Origin: Actinoplanes missouriensis 431
GTDB lineage: Bacteria; Actinomycetota; Actinomycetes; Mycobacteriales; Micromonosporaceae
Assembly: GCF_000284295.1 (NCBI RefSeq)
Contig: NC_017093.1
Location: 310,001 to 374,000 of the forward strand
DNA length: 64,000 bases
Reading direction: 5' to 3'
Positions within the stretch are counted from its first letter, which is position 1, and each line of letters begins with the position of its first letter. Positions 55,333-63,692 of the stretch are shown here, piece by piece. Below the pieces are notes generated by a model. The model saw only the letters and a program-made list of their open reading frames with translations. It ran no database searches and was not told the origin of the DNA. Both the position numbers and the translations under genes were made by a program.

Positions 55333-56463
55333 ATGCGGGCGGGAGCTGAGTGGGACGTCGCTGTCGTCGGGGGCGGGCCCGCCGGCCTCGCCGCCGCCCA
55401 TGCCGCCGCGCAGGCCGGTGCGCGGGTGGTGGTGCTGGAACGGGCCGAGCACCCGCGTTACAAGACCTGCGGCGGAGGGCTGCTCGCGCCGTCCGTGGCG
55501 CTGAGCGCCGACAAGTTCGCTGTCCCGGCTCGGGACCGGATCAACGCGGTGACCTTCACCCACGACGGCCGGCGGGCGTTCACCCGCAGGTCAGCGGGGG
55601 AGCCGGTGGTCACGATGGTGCGCCGGGACGACTTCGATTCTGCCTGGTGCCAGGCGGTGGTCAAGGCAGGCGCGACGATCAAACAAAATTCCCGGGTACG
55701 GGGTATAGCCCAGCACCCGGATCGGGCGTCGGTGCTGCTCGACGGGGGTGCCGAGGTCACCGCGAAGGTGGTGATCGGGGCGGACGGCTCGGCGGGTGTC
55801 AGCGCGCGGCATGTCGGTGTGACGTTCGAGCAGCAGGATCTCGGGCTGGAACTGGAGCTGGCGGCGACCCGGGAGGACCGGGCGCGCTGGCAGGGGCGGC
55901 TGCTGCTGGACTGGGGGCCGGTGCCGGGATCGTACGGATGGGTGTTTCCCAAAGGGGATCAGACCACGGTCGGCGTGATCATGGAGAAGGGCCGGGGCGC
56001 TGAGACGAAGCGGTACCTGCGGGACTTCGTGGCGCGGCTGGGGCTTGCCGATCGTGCGGTGCTGCGTGACTCGGGGCATCTGACCCGGTGCCGGCGTGCG
56101 GACGCCCCGGTGCGGCGCGGGCGGGTGCTTGTCGTGGGGGACGCGGCCGGGCTGCTCGAACCGTGGACGCGGGAGGGGATCAGCTACGCGCTGCGGTCCG
56201 GGACGTGGGCCGGGCGCATCGCTGCGAGCGGCGCAGACCTCGATGAGTACGACCGGATGGTCGGCGAGCGACTGGCACCGGAGATGGCGGCCGGGCGGCG
56301 GCTGCTGCGGCTCTTCGGCAGGCATCCGGCGCTCGTGCACGCCGCGATGGACAGTCCGGTCGGGTGGCGGGCGTTCACCGGTTTCTGTCGTGGAGAGCTC
56401 TCCATGACCCGGGTCCTGCGCCGCCGCCCGATCCGTGCGGCCGTCGGGTTTCTGGGTCGGTGA
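55333..56463 (+). CDS. Geranylgeranyl reductase family flavoprotein
   Basis: A 376-residue FAD enzyme. The dinucleotide-binding motif VAVVGGGPAGLAAAHAAAQA is at the N-terminus with ERAEHPRYKTCGGGL directly after. GADGSAGVSARHVG and the second FAD motif VLVVGDAAGLLEPWTREGIS are typical of geranylgeranyl reductases that saturate isoprenoid chains, such as menaquinone side chains or lipids. It follows T7SS cluster 3 by 44 nt but is not obviously connected. Exact substrate unknown; MenJ-like activity is one option. Convergent with the DUF6226-like gene. Confidence 0.87.
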   Translation: MRAGAEWDVAVVGGGPAGLAAAHAAAQAGARVVVLERAEHPRYKTCGGGLLAPSVALSADKFAVPARDRINAVTFTHDGRRAFTRRSAGEPVVTMVRRDDFDSAWCQAVVKAGATIKQNSRVRGIAQHPDRASVLLDGGAEVTAKVVIGADGSAGVSARHVGVTFEQQDLGLELELAATREDRARWQGRLLLDWGPVPGSYGWVFPKGDQTTVGVIMEKGRGAETKRYLRDFVARLGLADRAVLRDSGHLTRCRRADAPVRRGRVLVVGDAAGLLEPWTREGISYALRSGTWAGRIAASGADLDEYDRMVGERLAPEMAAGRRLLRLFGRHPALVHAAMDSPVGWRAFTGFCRGELSMTRVLRRRPIRAAVGFLGR

Positions 56464-56477
56464 GTTGATCGGGAAAA

Positions 56478-57059
56478 TTACCGGGAGCGGAACTGCCAGG
56501 GCGCCCACTGCACCGCGGCGGCGAACCCGCCGCGACGGGCGTCCCGGGCGCCGGCCGCGGAGAGAGGGCCCTCCCGATCCGCGGTGACGCCGGCGCCGAT
56601 CAGCCTGGTCTCGAACCAGGATCCCCCCACGCCACGGCGGACGCGTTCCCAGAGCCCGCCCTCGATCAGGGCGGCGATGTGAACGCGTAACCGTTCCTCC
56701 AACGCCCGCGGGTCGTCGTCGCAGGTGGCGCAGGCGCACGGCGGCAGGGACTCCTCCCACCAGCGGCCGAGCCGCACGACCAGGCCCGGGTTGGTGAAGT
56801 GGATCGCCAGCGGCGCGGCGGAGGGGGAGCGGGGAATGAGGCGGACGGTCCGCACGAGCGCATCGTCGAGCCCGAACGGTTCCTTGGTTTCCCGGCGCTC
56901 CACGAGGTAGCGCTCGGTGAGGTCGTCCAGCAGTGCGTCGGCCGCGTCGTGCAGCGCAACGAAGCGGTCCGTCGGGGTGGCGTGCCGGTCGCCGTCCACC
57001 AGTGCAGTATGCCGCGTACGGCCCGCGGCACCACGATGCTCCGGAGGAAGCGGAGTCAT
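56478..57059 (-). CDS. DUF6226-like protein
   Basis: A 193-residue protein. ATG 57059 overlaps the stop of the upstream DUF397 gene (ATGA), arguing for translational coupling. There is no membrane segment. Recognisable stretches are LVERRETKEPFGLDDALVRT, IHFTNPGLVVRLGRWWEESL and the cysteine-containing PPCACATCDDDPRALEERLR. I associate this with DUF6226, whose function is unknown. The linkage to DUF397 suggests a regulatory or effector set. Confidence 0.7.
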   Translation of the reverse strand: MTPLPPEHRGAAGRTRHTALVDGDRHATPTDRFVALHDAADALLDDLTERYLVERRETKEPFGLDDALVRTVRLIPRSPSAAPLAIHFTNPGLVVRLGRWWEESLPPCACATCDDDPRALEERLRVHIAALIEGGLWERVRRGVGGSWFETRLIGAGVTADREGPLSAAGARDARRGGFAAAVQWAPWQFRSR

Positions 57060-57256
57060 TCGAGACCGAAGTCCCCGGCCTTGACTCCCGCGACGAACGC
57101 CTCCCACTCGGCTCGGGTGAAGGCCAGCGGTGCGATATCGAGATTCTTCGAGTCCCGGATCAGGACCTCGTCTCCGACCGTCGCCACCTCGACACAGGTG
57201 CCGCCGGTGCAATCTCTGCTACGTCGCCAGTGCAGCCTTTCCGTCGGATTGATCAT
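57056..57256 (-). CDS. DUF397 protein (second copy)
   Basis: A 66-residue protein from ATG 57256 with GGAGG 9 nt upstream. It has the standard DUF397 signature HWRRSRDCTGGTCVEVA, VLIRDSKN and FTRAEWEAFVAGVKAGDF. DUF397 proteins partner with XRE/DUF5753 regulators in filamentous actinobacteria and influence development. A terminator separates it from the first DUF397 copy, so it probably has its own promoter. Confidence 0.88.
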   Translation of the reverse strand: MINPTERLHWRRSRDCTGGTCVEVATVGDEVLIRDSKNLDIAPLAFTRAEWEAFVAGVKAGDFGLE

Positions 57257-57340
57257 GTGTGCGTACCTCCATGACGGCTCGAGTCCACGGTAAGCGACTG
57301 AACCGGGCATGGAGGCGTATTCACATGAGTGAAACGAAAG

Positions 57341-57379
57341 GGCGCCGCTTATCACCTCAAATGTGAGGTGTGCGGCGCC
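57341..57379 (-). terminator. Terminator after the XRE-DUF397 operon
   Basis: A compound stem (GGCGCCGC/GCGGCGCC outside, CACCTCA/TGAGGTG inside) followed on the minus strand by CCTTTCGTTTCAC, about 90 nt past the first DUF397 stop. Confidence 0.78.
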
Positions 57380-57468
57380 TCTTCGTACTGATATAAGCTT
57401 TTTGTGAATATTTTTTGACGCGCCCGCCTCGCGAAGCCGGCTACGCGAAGCGGGCGGCTGGCTGACTG

Positions 57469-57663
57469 TCAGAAGCGGAACTCGCCCGCAGCCACACCCT
57501 CGACGAACGCGTCCCACTCGTCCTTCGTGAAGGCGAGCGCCGCGGACTGCGGGTTCTTCGAGTCGCGGATGAGGTACCGGTCATCGACCTTGGCGACCTC
57601 GACGCAGGTTGACGTTCCGCAGCGGCTGCTCTTGCGCCACGCGGGCACGTTCATGTCTTCCAT
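57469..57663 (-). CDS. DUF397 protein (first copy)
   Basis: A 64-residue protein with the DUF397 pattern AWRKSSRCGTSTCVEVAKVD, YLIRDSKNPQ, FTKDEWDAFVEGVAAGEF. GGAAGG precedes the ATG. It follows the XRE regulator gene by 21 nt on the same strand, the typical regulator-DUF397 pair. The partner probably controls or is bound by this small protein. Confidence 0.92.
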   Translation of the reverse strand: MEDMNVPAWRKSSRCGTSTCVEVAKVDDRYLIRDSKNPQSAALAFTKDEWDAFVEGVAAGEFRF

Positions 57664-57684
57664 GGTGGACCTTCCACGCTTTGT

Positions 57685-58575
57685 TTATCGGGTTTCCCGA
57701 GAGCCGTTGCCCTCGAGGATCTCTATTTGCCCGCGGATGAATTCGATCGTGTCGTCCTCATCCGCGACCTCTTGCCAGACCTTGTCGTAACGAGCGCGAT
57801 GTTTCGCGGTCGACTCACGGTCCTCGATCAATTCATCACCGATACCGGTCTCCCGGTAGAGGACCTCACCCTCGCCGAGCACCAGCAGGTCGAAGCTGGC
57901 GTTGTTGGTGACGGACGCGTCGAGAGAGAACGGGACCATCCGTACCCGGACCGTGCCGTTCTCGGCGAGCGCCTTGATGTCACGCAGCTGGTCGGCAAAA
58001 ATCTCCGGCCCGCCGATGGTGCGTCGCAGCACCGATTCATCGACCATCATCAGGATCTGAACGTCGTTCCGGGACAGCAGCGCCTCCCGGCGCATTGCCC
58101 TGGCCTTCACTCGCCAGCTGCGCTGCTCCTCGGTCAACTCATCCTCGTACCGCTGCATCAGGGCGGTCGCGTACGCCGTCGTCTGCAGCGGGCCGGGGAT
58201 GTAGTAGATCGAGTACGACCGGATCTCAGCGGCCTCGGACTCGTACTCGATGAGTTTGCGCAGGTGGTCCGTGAGGTTCTCGCGGAACCCGGGCGCCTGG
58301 TACCACGCTTGGCGTTGCCGGGTCCGTGCGACGCGGGCGTCCGCGATCATCGCCGCGACGGCCGCCTTGTCCCGGATGCCGAGGTAGAACAGCAGGGGCC
58401 GGAGATCGTTCGGGGAGATGCTGACGTCCCCGTTCTCAATCCGGATCACCTTGCTGAGCGACCACTCCATCTCCTCGGCGACTTGGAGTTGGGTGAGATC
58501 GGCTCGCTCCCGCGCTTCGCGAAGCGCGAGTCGCACGCGTCGCCGCGCGATGGTAGGCGAGTCACCCTCAGCCAT
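57685..58575 (-). CDS. XRE family regulator with DUF5753 domain
   Basis: A 296-residue protein. The N-terminal helix-turn-helix (ADLTQLQVAEEMEWSLSKVI, residues 25-44, then RIENGDVSISPNDLRPLLFY) is followed by the DUF5753 domain, with IRSYSIYYIPGPLQTTAYAT and MMVDESVLRRTIGGPEIFAD. This is the large actinomycete family that includes regulators of sporulation and antibiotic production. Upstream of a DUF397 gene in the same operon; likely autoregulated. Confidence 0.92.
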   Translation of the reverse strand: MAEGDSPTIARRRVRLALREARERADLTQLQVAEEMEWSLSKVIRIENGDVSISPNDLRPLLFYLGIRDKAAVAAMIADARVARTRQRQAWYQAPGFRENLTDHLRKLIEYESEAAEIRSYSIYYIPGPLQTTAYATALMQRYEDELTEEQRSWRVKARAMRREALLSRNDVQILMMVDESVLRRTIGGPEIFADQLRDIKALAENGTVRVRMVPFSLDASVTNNASFDLLVLGEGEVLYRETGIGDELIEDRESTAKHRARYDKVWQEVADEDDTIEFIRGQIEILEGNGSRETR

Positions 58576-58766
58576 GAGTCCTTCATCGTCGAAGTAAATG
58601 GTGACAATCGGTAACAGCGGACGTGCGATGTGCTACCTCGCTGAATGCCAGGTGGCAGTCAGCGAGGTTGCGGACATCCTATTACTGTCCTATCAGAACG
58701 AGGGGTGCAAGGTGCGGTTTTGATCAAATAGAGATCTCACCCGAGAGGTATTCGCGAATCGCCTGG

Positions 58767-59204
58767 TCAGGCTGCGGCTAGCCCGTACCCCCAGGGTGTC
58801 CGGCCGGAGTCCTCCATGGCCCTTCGCAGCGCTCGGCTCACCTGGTTGAAGACCCGTGCGTCGGAGGAGGAATAGAGCACCACGGCCTGCTTCCGGTACT
58901 GCGCGTGCAGCTCCCAGTGCCTCGGTTTACGCCACGCGGCCATTACAGCCGGTGCTGAGACGGTGAGGAATCCCGCCACGTACCACGTGGGGCTCGGCAT
59001 CAGGCTCCAGCCGGCGACCGCGGCGAACATGACGCCGACGGCGAGGGCCGGCGCGAATGGTCGCATCCGCGCGGGCGCCTGGACGAGGCCGACATTGCGA
59101 AGTTCCCGCACGGTGAAGGATCGTTGTGCCGAGACGGTGTTCCAGACGAAAAGATCGTCGGTCACCATGGCGTCGGGCCCGTGATAATAGGTTCGTGTGC
59201 GCAT
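58767..59204 (-). CDS. DUF6232-like membrane protein
   Basis: A 145-residue protein starting MRTRTYYHGPDAMVTDDLFV (GAGGAG before the ATG). The N-terminal beta segment is followed by two membrane helices (FAPALAVGVMFAAVAGWSLM and WYVAGFLTVSAPAVMAAW) and a C-terminal part with SSDARVFNQVSRALRRAMED. The pattern fits DUF6232. Function unknown. Monocistronic, facing a 415-nt divergent gap. Confidence 0.72.
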   Translation of the reverse strand: MRTRTYYHGPDAMVTDDLFVWNTVSAQRSFTVRELRNVGLVQAPARMRPFAPALAVGVMFAAVAGWSLMPSPTWYVAGFLTVSAPAVMAAWRKPRHWELHAQYRKQAVVLYSSSDARVFNQVSRALRRAMEDSGRTPWGYGLAAA

Positions 59205-59619
59205 GGCGAACTCCTCTTCGCTTTTTCTTGCGAGGGGGAGGAGAGCGGGCCACCATTGGCGCGAGGACGCCCCCGCCTCGCGTGCCGCAAACGATCAGAG
59301 TCGTGACAAGAAGATTTGTAGCTGAGCCGTACACAGAAGCCGTAGAGGCGGACAACGGCACCCGTTTGCCGCCGGGTGCCGTTGTATGTCTCTCCCTCCG
59401 ACTCCACCCTTTATTGCCGTATCCGTAGTACAGCACGCCACACCGCTGTCCGCCATCACTCAATCTGCCATGTTGCAGATTGCGTACAAGCCGATGTGAC
59501 CGGGTGTGTGTGCCGCCACGGCCTCTCCCGGCGGCGTTTCAGCCCTCATCGGACCGGGTAGCCCAGACACGGATGCCGCGACGAACCTGTATTTACCCAG
59601 GTGGGAAGGCGATTGCCGG
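59205..59619. other. Divergent gap with an isolated hairpin
   Basis: 415 nt between the DUF6232-like and DUF2231 genes, with no credible gene. It has lower GC than average and contains the isolated hairpin at 59352-59385. Promoters for both flanking genes must lie here. Confidence 0.5.
59352..59385 (+). terminator. Isolated terminator-like hairpin
   Basis: A perfect 13-bp stem (ACAACGGCACCCG/CGGGTGCCGTTGT, 8-nt loop) followed on the plus strand by ATGTCTCTCCC. No plus-strand gene ends here, so it may close a small unannotated transcript. Confidence 0.5.
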
Positions 59620-60106
59620 ATGGAGAGCCGATTGAGTGTCGCGGGCCAGGCGGTGCAGCCGATATTGGTGATGTTCCCGCTCGGTCTATTCGCGATGGCC
59701 GTTATGTTCGATATGGCCGACTTGCTGGGGGGCCCTAGCATCTTGGGCGCGCTGGCCTACTGGAACGTCATCGCCGGCCTGATCGGCGGGGTGCTCGCCA
59801 CGCTGGCCGGAGCGGTCGACGTGATGTTCGTGAGCAGCCCCGACGCGCGCCGCCTCGGTGTGCTCCGCGGCCTGATCAACATGGGTGTGCTGGTGATCTT
59901 CGCGGTCATCCTGATGCTCCGCGTCCACACCCCCCGAACGTGTCGTCGGAGGCGGCCTCTTCGTCGTCGAGGTGCTCGCGCTCGCCCTCGCGATCTTCGG
60001 CGCCTGGTTCGCCGGCGAGCTCGCCAACGGCCGTACGCCGGCGTTCGCCCGAGCCGCCGCCGGCAAGGCGTTTGCCCGGCCCGTCGCTGGGAACCGCAAC
60101 ATCTGA
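59620..60106 (+). pseudogene. DUF2231 membrane protein, frameshifted
   Basis: Starting at ATG 59620, MESRLSVAGQAVQPILVMFP and several hydrophobic helices match DUF2231 up to LMLRVHTP. At the C-run 59930-59935 (six Cs) the frame is lost. In the next frame the family sequence resumes as ERVVGGGLFVVEVLALALAI and continues AGELANGRTPAFARAAAGKA to a stop at 60106. Five Cs instead of six would restore one frame of about 161 codons. It is either a true one-base insertion or a sequencing error. The intact protein would have four membrane helices. It is followed by the DJ-1/PfpI gene after 21 nt. Confidence 0.85.
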
Positions 60107-60127
60107 CAGTTGTTGCGGAAGGAGTCG

Positions 60128-60670
60128 ATGATGACCACATCGATCAAGGGGAAACGTGTTGCTTTCCTCGCGACCGACGGTGTGGAGGAGATCGAGTACA
60201 CCGAACCCCGGAAAGCCGTGGAATCCGCGGGCGGAACCGCGGAACTGCTCTCGATCAAGAACGGCGAGATCCAGGCCGTCAATCACATGGACAAGGCCGG
60301 CACGTACCCGGTGGAAAAGAGCGTCAGCGACGCTGATCCCGCCGATTACGACGCGCTGGTTCTGCCCGGCGGCGTCGCCAACCCGGATTTTCTGCGCGCC
60401 GACTCGGACGCGGTCCGGTTCGTGCGTGACTTCGTCAACGCCGGCAAACCGGTGGCCGCGATCTGCCACGGGCCGTGGACGCTCGTCGAAGCTGGCGTGG
60501 TCGACGGGCGCACGCTGACCAGCTGGCCCAGCCTGCGCACCGATCTGGTCAACGCCGGGGCGACCTGGGTGGATGAACAGGTCTTCGTGGACAACGGGCT
60601 GGTGACCAGCCGCAAGCCCGATGACTTGCCGGCCTTCTGCGAGGCGATGCTCGACCAGATCGCCGCCTAG
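60128..60670 (+). CDS. DJ-1/PfpI family protein
   Basis: A 180-residue protein from ATG 60128 (AAGGAG upstream). RVAFLATDGVEEIEYTEPRK opens the glutamine amidotransferase-like fold. The nucleophile elbow is AAICHGPWTLVEAG, with Cys followed by His, as in PfpI/YhbO-type glyoxalase III or protease-like members, and the Glu in GVEEIEY supports the catalytic site. Such proteins deal with glyoxal damage and general stress. It probably forms an operon with the upstream DUF2231 gene. Confidence 0.92.
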   Translation: MMTTSIKGKRVAFLATDGVEEIEYTEPRKAVESAGGTAELLSIKNGEIQAVNHMDKAGTYPVEKSVSDADPADYDALVLPGGVANPDFLRADSDAVRFVRDFVNAGKPVAAICHGPWTLVEAGVVDGRTLTSWPSLRTDLVNAGATWVDEQVFVDNGLVTSRKPDDLPAFCEAMLDQIAA

Positions 60671-60746
60671 CTCCGCAGTCGGGAGCGGTCACCCGGGCGG
60701 AGGACCATCACGGTTCGAGTGAGGGCTCGACACCAGGTTTGGGGAA

Positions 60747-60785
60747 GGCGGCCTGCGCGACTGGGCATAGGGAATGCAGGCCGCC
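60747..60785. terminator. Hairpin between convergent genes
   Basis: A perfect 10-bp stem (GGCGGCCTGC/GCAGGCCGCC) with a 19-nt loop, extendable by G-C pairs, lies between the DJ-1/PfpI gene and the MFS gene. Confidence 0.6.
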
Positions 60786-60812
60786 CCCACGGTGCCGCTG
60801 CGGAGGAACCGG

Positions 60813-62111
60813 TCAGGAGCGGGCGGCTGCTGCGGCCGCCCACTCGTCGTCGGCGGCCTTCTTGAGGGCCATGCCGTTCTTTCCGTCGTAGCGGACCAGC
60901 TTCGGCAGGGCGGCGGCCAGGGCGACCGTGCCGGCCACGCAGAGCACCCCACCCACCCAGATCGCGCCCGGGACGCCGAGCGAGGTGCGGGCCATCAGGC
61001 CGGAGCGCAGCTGGCCGGCCAGCGGACCCGTGGTGTACGAGAGCATCTCGATGCCGGCCAGCCGCCCGCGGAGATGATCAGGGATGGTCTGGTTCCAGAT
61101 GATCATGCGGAAGATGCCGGAGATCATGTCGGCCGCTCCCGCGAAGGCCAGGCAGAACAGCGTCAGCCAGAGTGAGGTCGACAGGCCGACGCCGACGATG
61201 CCGACACCCCAGAAGCCGGCCGCGATCAGCACCATCAAACCGTGCCGGTGCACCCGGCCGGTCCAGCCCGAGCCGAGCGTGGCGATCAGGGACCCGACCG
61301 CCGGGGCGGCGTAGAGCAGGCCGAGCACGCTGGGCCCGCCGAGCTTGTTCGCGAGGAACGGGTAGAGCGCGGACGGCATGCCGAAGAACATCGCGTTGAT
61401 GTCGACCAGGTACGTGCCGAGCAGCTCGGGCCGGGACTTCGCGTACCGCAGGCCGGTGACGACGCTGGACAGCGACGGGCGGTCCGCGGCCGGGGGCGGC
61501 GGGACGGCCTTGACCAGGGTCAGGCAGGTCAGGGAGACGGCGAAGGTGAGCAGGTCGAAGGCGTACACCCAAGCAAGGTCGAAGTTGGCGAGCAGGATGC
61601 CGGCCAGGGGCATGCCAAAGAGCTGGGCGAACTGGGCGCCGAGCGACTGCAGGGACATGGTCGCCGGCAGCTGTTCCGGCTTGACCAGGCGGGGGACCAT
61701 CGCCTCCAGGGCCGGACGTTGCAGGCCGGCCACCGCCGCGGTGAGAAACGCGGCGACGTAGAGCAGCCACAGGTGCGGCTCGTCGGAGAGCGAGTTGATC
61801 AGCAGGATGCCGCAGATCGCGGCGAGCGCGACCTCGGCGCCGCGAACCAGCAGCCGCCGGTCGATGTAGTCGGCGAGCGCCCCGCCGACGAACGCCATGA
61901 TCAGGATCGGGGCCAGCTCGCAGACGCCGATCAGACCGACCATCAGCGGGTCGTCGGTCAGTTTCGCCACCTGGTACGGGATGGTGACGTAACTGATGAA
62001 GGACCCGAAGCTCGTCACCACGCCGGCGGTGAACACGAACCGGAAGTCCCGGGACGTGCGTAACGGGGTGAGGTCGAGGGCGAAGCGCTTGCGGTCGGTC
62101 ACGAGAGGCAT
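60813..62111 (-). CDS. MFS transporter (EntS-like, MFS_3)
   Basis: A 432-residue permease with about 12 helices. It opens with a cytoplasmic segment, LRTSRDFRFVFTAGVVTSFG, and the loop 2-3 motif is GALADYIDRRLLVRG. IPDHLRGRLAGIEMLSYTTG in the second half is typical of the enterobactin-exporter-like MFS_3 group. It likely exports small molecules; substrate unknown. It lies 24 nt downstream of the Nudix gene on the same strand, so the two are probably co-transcribed. Confidence 0.88.
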   Translation of the reverse strand: MPLVTDRKRFALDLTPLRTSRDFRFVFTAGVVTSFGSFISYVTIPYQVAKLTDDPLMVGLIGVCELAPILIMAFVGGALADYIDRRLLVRGAEVALAAICGILLINSLSDEPHLWLLYVAAFLTAAVAGLQRPALEAMVPRLVKPEQLPATMSLQSLGAQFAQLFGMPLAGILLANFDLAWVYAFDLLTFAVSLTCLTLVKAVPPPPAADRPSLSSVVTGLRYAKSRPELLGTYLVDINAMFFGMPSALYPFLANKLGGPSVLGLLYAAPAVGSLIATLGSGWTGRVHRHGLMVLIAAGFWGVGIVGVGLSTSLWLTLFCLAFAGAADMISGIFRMIIWNQTIPDHLRGRLAGIEMLSYTTGPLAGQLRSGLMARTSLGVPGAIWVGGVLCVAGTVALAAALPKLVRYDGKNGMALKKAADDEWAAAAAARS

Positions 62112-62135
62112 CCTGCCCGACCAGGCGCCCGCCGG

Positions 62136-62651
62136 TCACTTCATTACCAGCCGCCCGGTCTTCCGGAAGTCCTCGAGGTCGCTGAGCGCCTCGTCGAGGA
62201 CGAACGACTTCGGACCGGGCAGCGCGTCCAGGGCGAAGAACCCGGCGTCCACGCTCTCGTCGGTCTGCCGGAGGAGCTCGCCTTCCCAGCTGTGCACGAC
62301 GAAAGACATCAACACCTGCTGGTACGTGTGCTGGAACTCGTTCGTGTACGTGTACGCCGTGTAGAACGCGTACGGCGTGAGGGATGTCGCCCGCAGCCCG
62401 GTCTCCTCCCAGAGCTCGCGGACCGCGCACTCCTCCATGCTCTCGCCGAGCTCCATCGCGCCGGCCGGAATCGCCCAGCGATGGTTGTCGGAGCGCTGGA
62501 TCAGCAGTAACCGGTTCTGATCGTCGAAGACCAGCGTGCGCGCCCCGACGAAGAAGATGGTGTCGGTGTCACCGACGCTGGCCCGAACCCGGCCCAGGTA
62601 AGACTCAGCCCACGTCAGCGCCACCGGGCCACCCCGCCGCTCACGACCCAT
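62136..62651 (-). CDS. Nudix hydrolase
   Basis: A 171-residue protein with a complete Nudix box: GAMELGESMEECAVRELWEE followed by TGL, matching G-x5-E-x7-REU-x-EE-x-GU. The N-terminal part has TIFFVGARTLVFDDQNRLLL and a Trp-Ala-Ile-Pro-Ala-Gly approach to the box. It hydrolyses nucleoside diphosphates linked to another group; substrate not predictable. In an operon with the MFS gene. Confidence 0.93.
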   Translation of the reverse strand: MGRERRGGPVALTWAESYLGRVRASVGDTDTIFFVGARTLVFDDQNRLLLIQRSDNHRWAIPAGAMELGESMEECAVRELWEETGLRATSLTPYAFYTAYTYTNEFQHTYQQVLMSFVVHSWEGELLRQTDESVDAGFFALDALPGPKSFVLDEALSDLEDFRKTGRLVMK

Positions 62652-62675
62652 GCAAATCCCATGGGCCGAGCGTAG

Positions 62676-63629
62676 TCACGCGGACTTCTTGGCGGGCTTC
62701 TCGGCGGACGTGGATTTCCTCGCAGCGGTGGTCTTCTTGGCCGGGGCCGCCTTCTTCTTCGCCGGCGTCGCCTTCTTGGCGGGCTTCTTCTCGGCGGGCT
62801 TCCCGGCGGGCTTCCCAGTGGGCTTCTCGGCGGGCGGGGAGTCGGTGGAGGAACGCGCCTGACGTGCCCGCTCGACGGACGCCTTGAGCGCCGCCATCAG
62901 GTCGATCGCCGCGGCCGGTGCCTCCTCGGCCTCCTCCGGCTGGACCACCTCACGGCCCTCGACCTTGGCGTCGATGACCTCCTGGAGCGCGGCCCGGTAG
63001 TTGTCGGTGAAGTCGTCCGCGTCGAACGTGCCGGCCATCGAGTCGATCAGGGAGCTCGCCATCGCCAGCTCGGCCGGCCGGGTCTCGATGTCGTCGTCGA
63101 GGAAGCCGAAGTCGGGGGTGCGGACCTCGTCCGGCCACATCATGGTGTTCAGGATCAGCACGTCGTCGCGGACCCGCAGGGTGGCGAGCTGCTCCCGCTG
63201 CCGGATGGCGATCTTCACGATGGCGACCCGGTCGGCGTCACGGAGGGCGTCACGGAGCAGCACGTACGGCTTGGCGGCCTGGCCCTCGGGCTCCAGGTAG
63301 TACGACTTCGCGAACAGGATCGGGTCGATCTGGTCGGCCGGGACGAATTCCAGCACGTCAATGGCGCGGGAGGTGCTGAGCGGCAGATCGGCGAAATCCT
63401 CGTCGGTCAAGATCACCATTTCGCCGCCGCCGATGTCGTACCCCTTGGCGATGTCGTCGTAACTGACCACTTCGCCGTCGACCGAGCAGGTCCGCTGGTA
63501 CTTGATCCGGCCGCCGTCGGTGCGGTGCACCTGGTGGAACCGGATGTCCTTCTCCTCGGTCGCCGAATACAGCTTGACCGCGATCGACACCAGGCCGAAC
63601 GAGACAGCGCCTTTCCAGATCGCCCGCAT
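62676..63629 (-). CDS. ku: Non-homologous end-joining protein Ku
   Basis: A 317-residue bacterial Ku starting MRAIWKGAVSFGLVSIAVKL, the universal opening of the family. The DNA-encircling beta-barrel core includes RIKYQRTCSVDGEVVSYDDI and LEFVPADQIDPILFAKSYYL. The C-terminal extension from about residue 255 is a Lys/Ala/Pro-rich tail (KKPAKKATPAKKKAAPAKK) that aids DNA binding. Ku binds double-strand ends and recruits the ligase; an ATP-dependent ligase gene is divergent from it 63 nt away. Confidence 0.97.
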   Translation of the reverse strand: MRAIWKGAVSFGLVSIAVKLYSATEEKDIRFHQVHRTDGGRIKYQRTCSVDGEVVSYDDIAKGYDIGGGEMVILTDEDFADLPLSTSRAIDVLEFVPADQIDPILFAKSYYLEPEGQAAKPYVLLRDALRDADRVAIVKIAIRQREQLATLRVRDDVLILNTMMWPDEVRTPDFGFLDDDIETRPAELAMASSLIDSMAGTFDADDFTDNYRAALQEVIDAKVEGREVVQPEEAEEAPAAAIDLMAALKASVERARQARSSTDSPPAEKPTGKPAGKPAEKKPAKKATPAKKKAAPAKKTTAARKSTSAEKPAKKSA

Positions 63630-63692
63630 GTTCTCAGAATCGCATTACTGGGACGCCTGCGTAAGGTGATTGCTTCTGCTTATGGTGATCAG

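Noticed and set aside
57421..57454. 12-bp hairpin GCCCGCCTCGCG/CGCGAAGCGGGC considered as the terminator of the first DUF397 gene
   Set aside because: One mismatch, and it is followed on the minus strand by an A-run rather than T; the compound hairpin at 57341-57379 is the better terminator.
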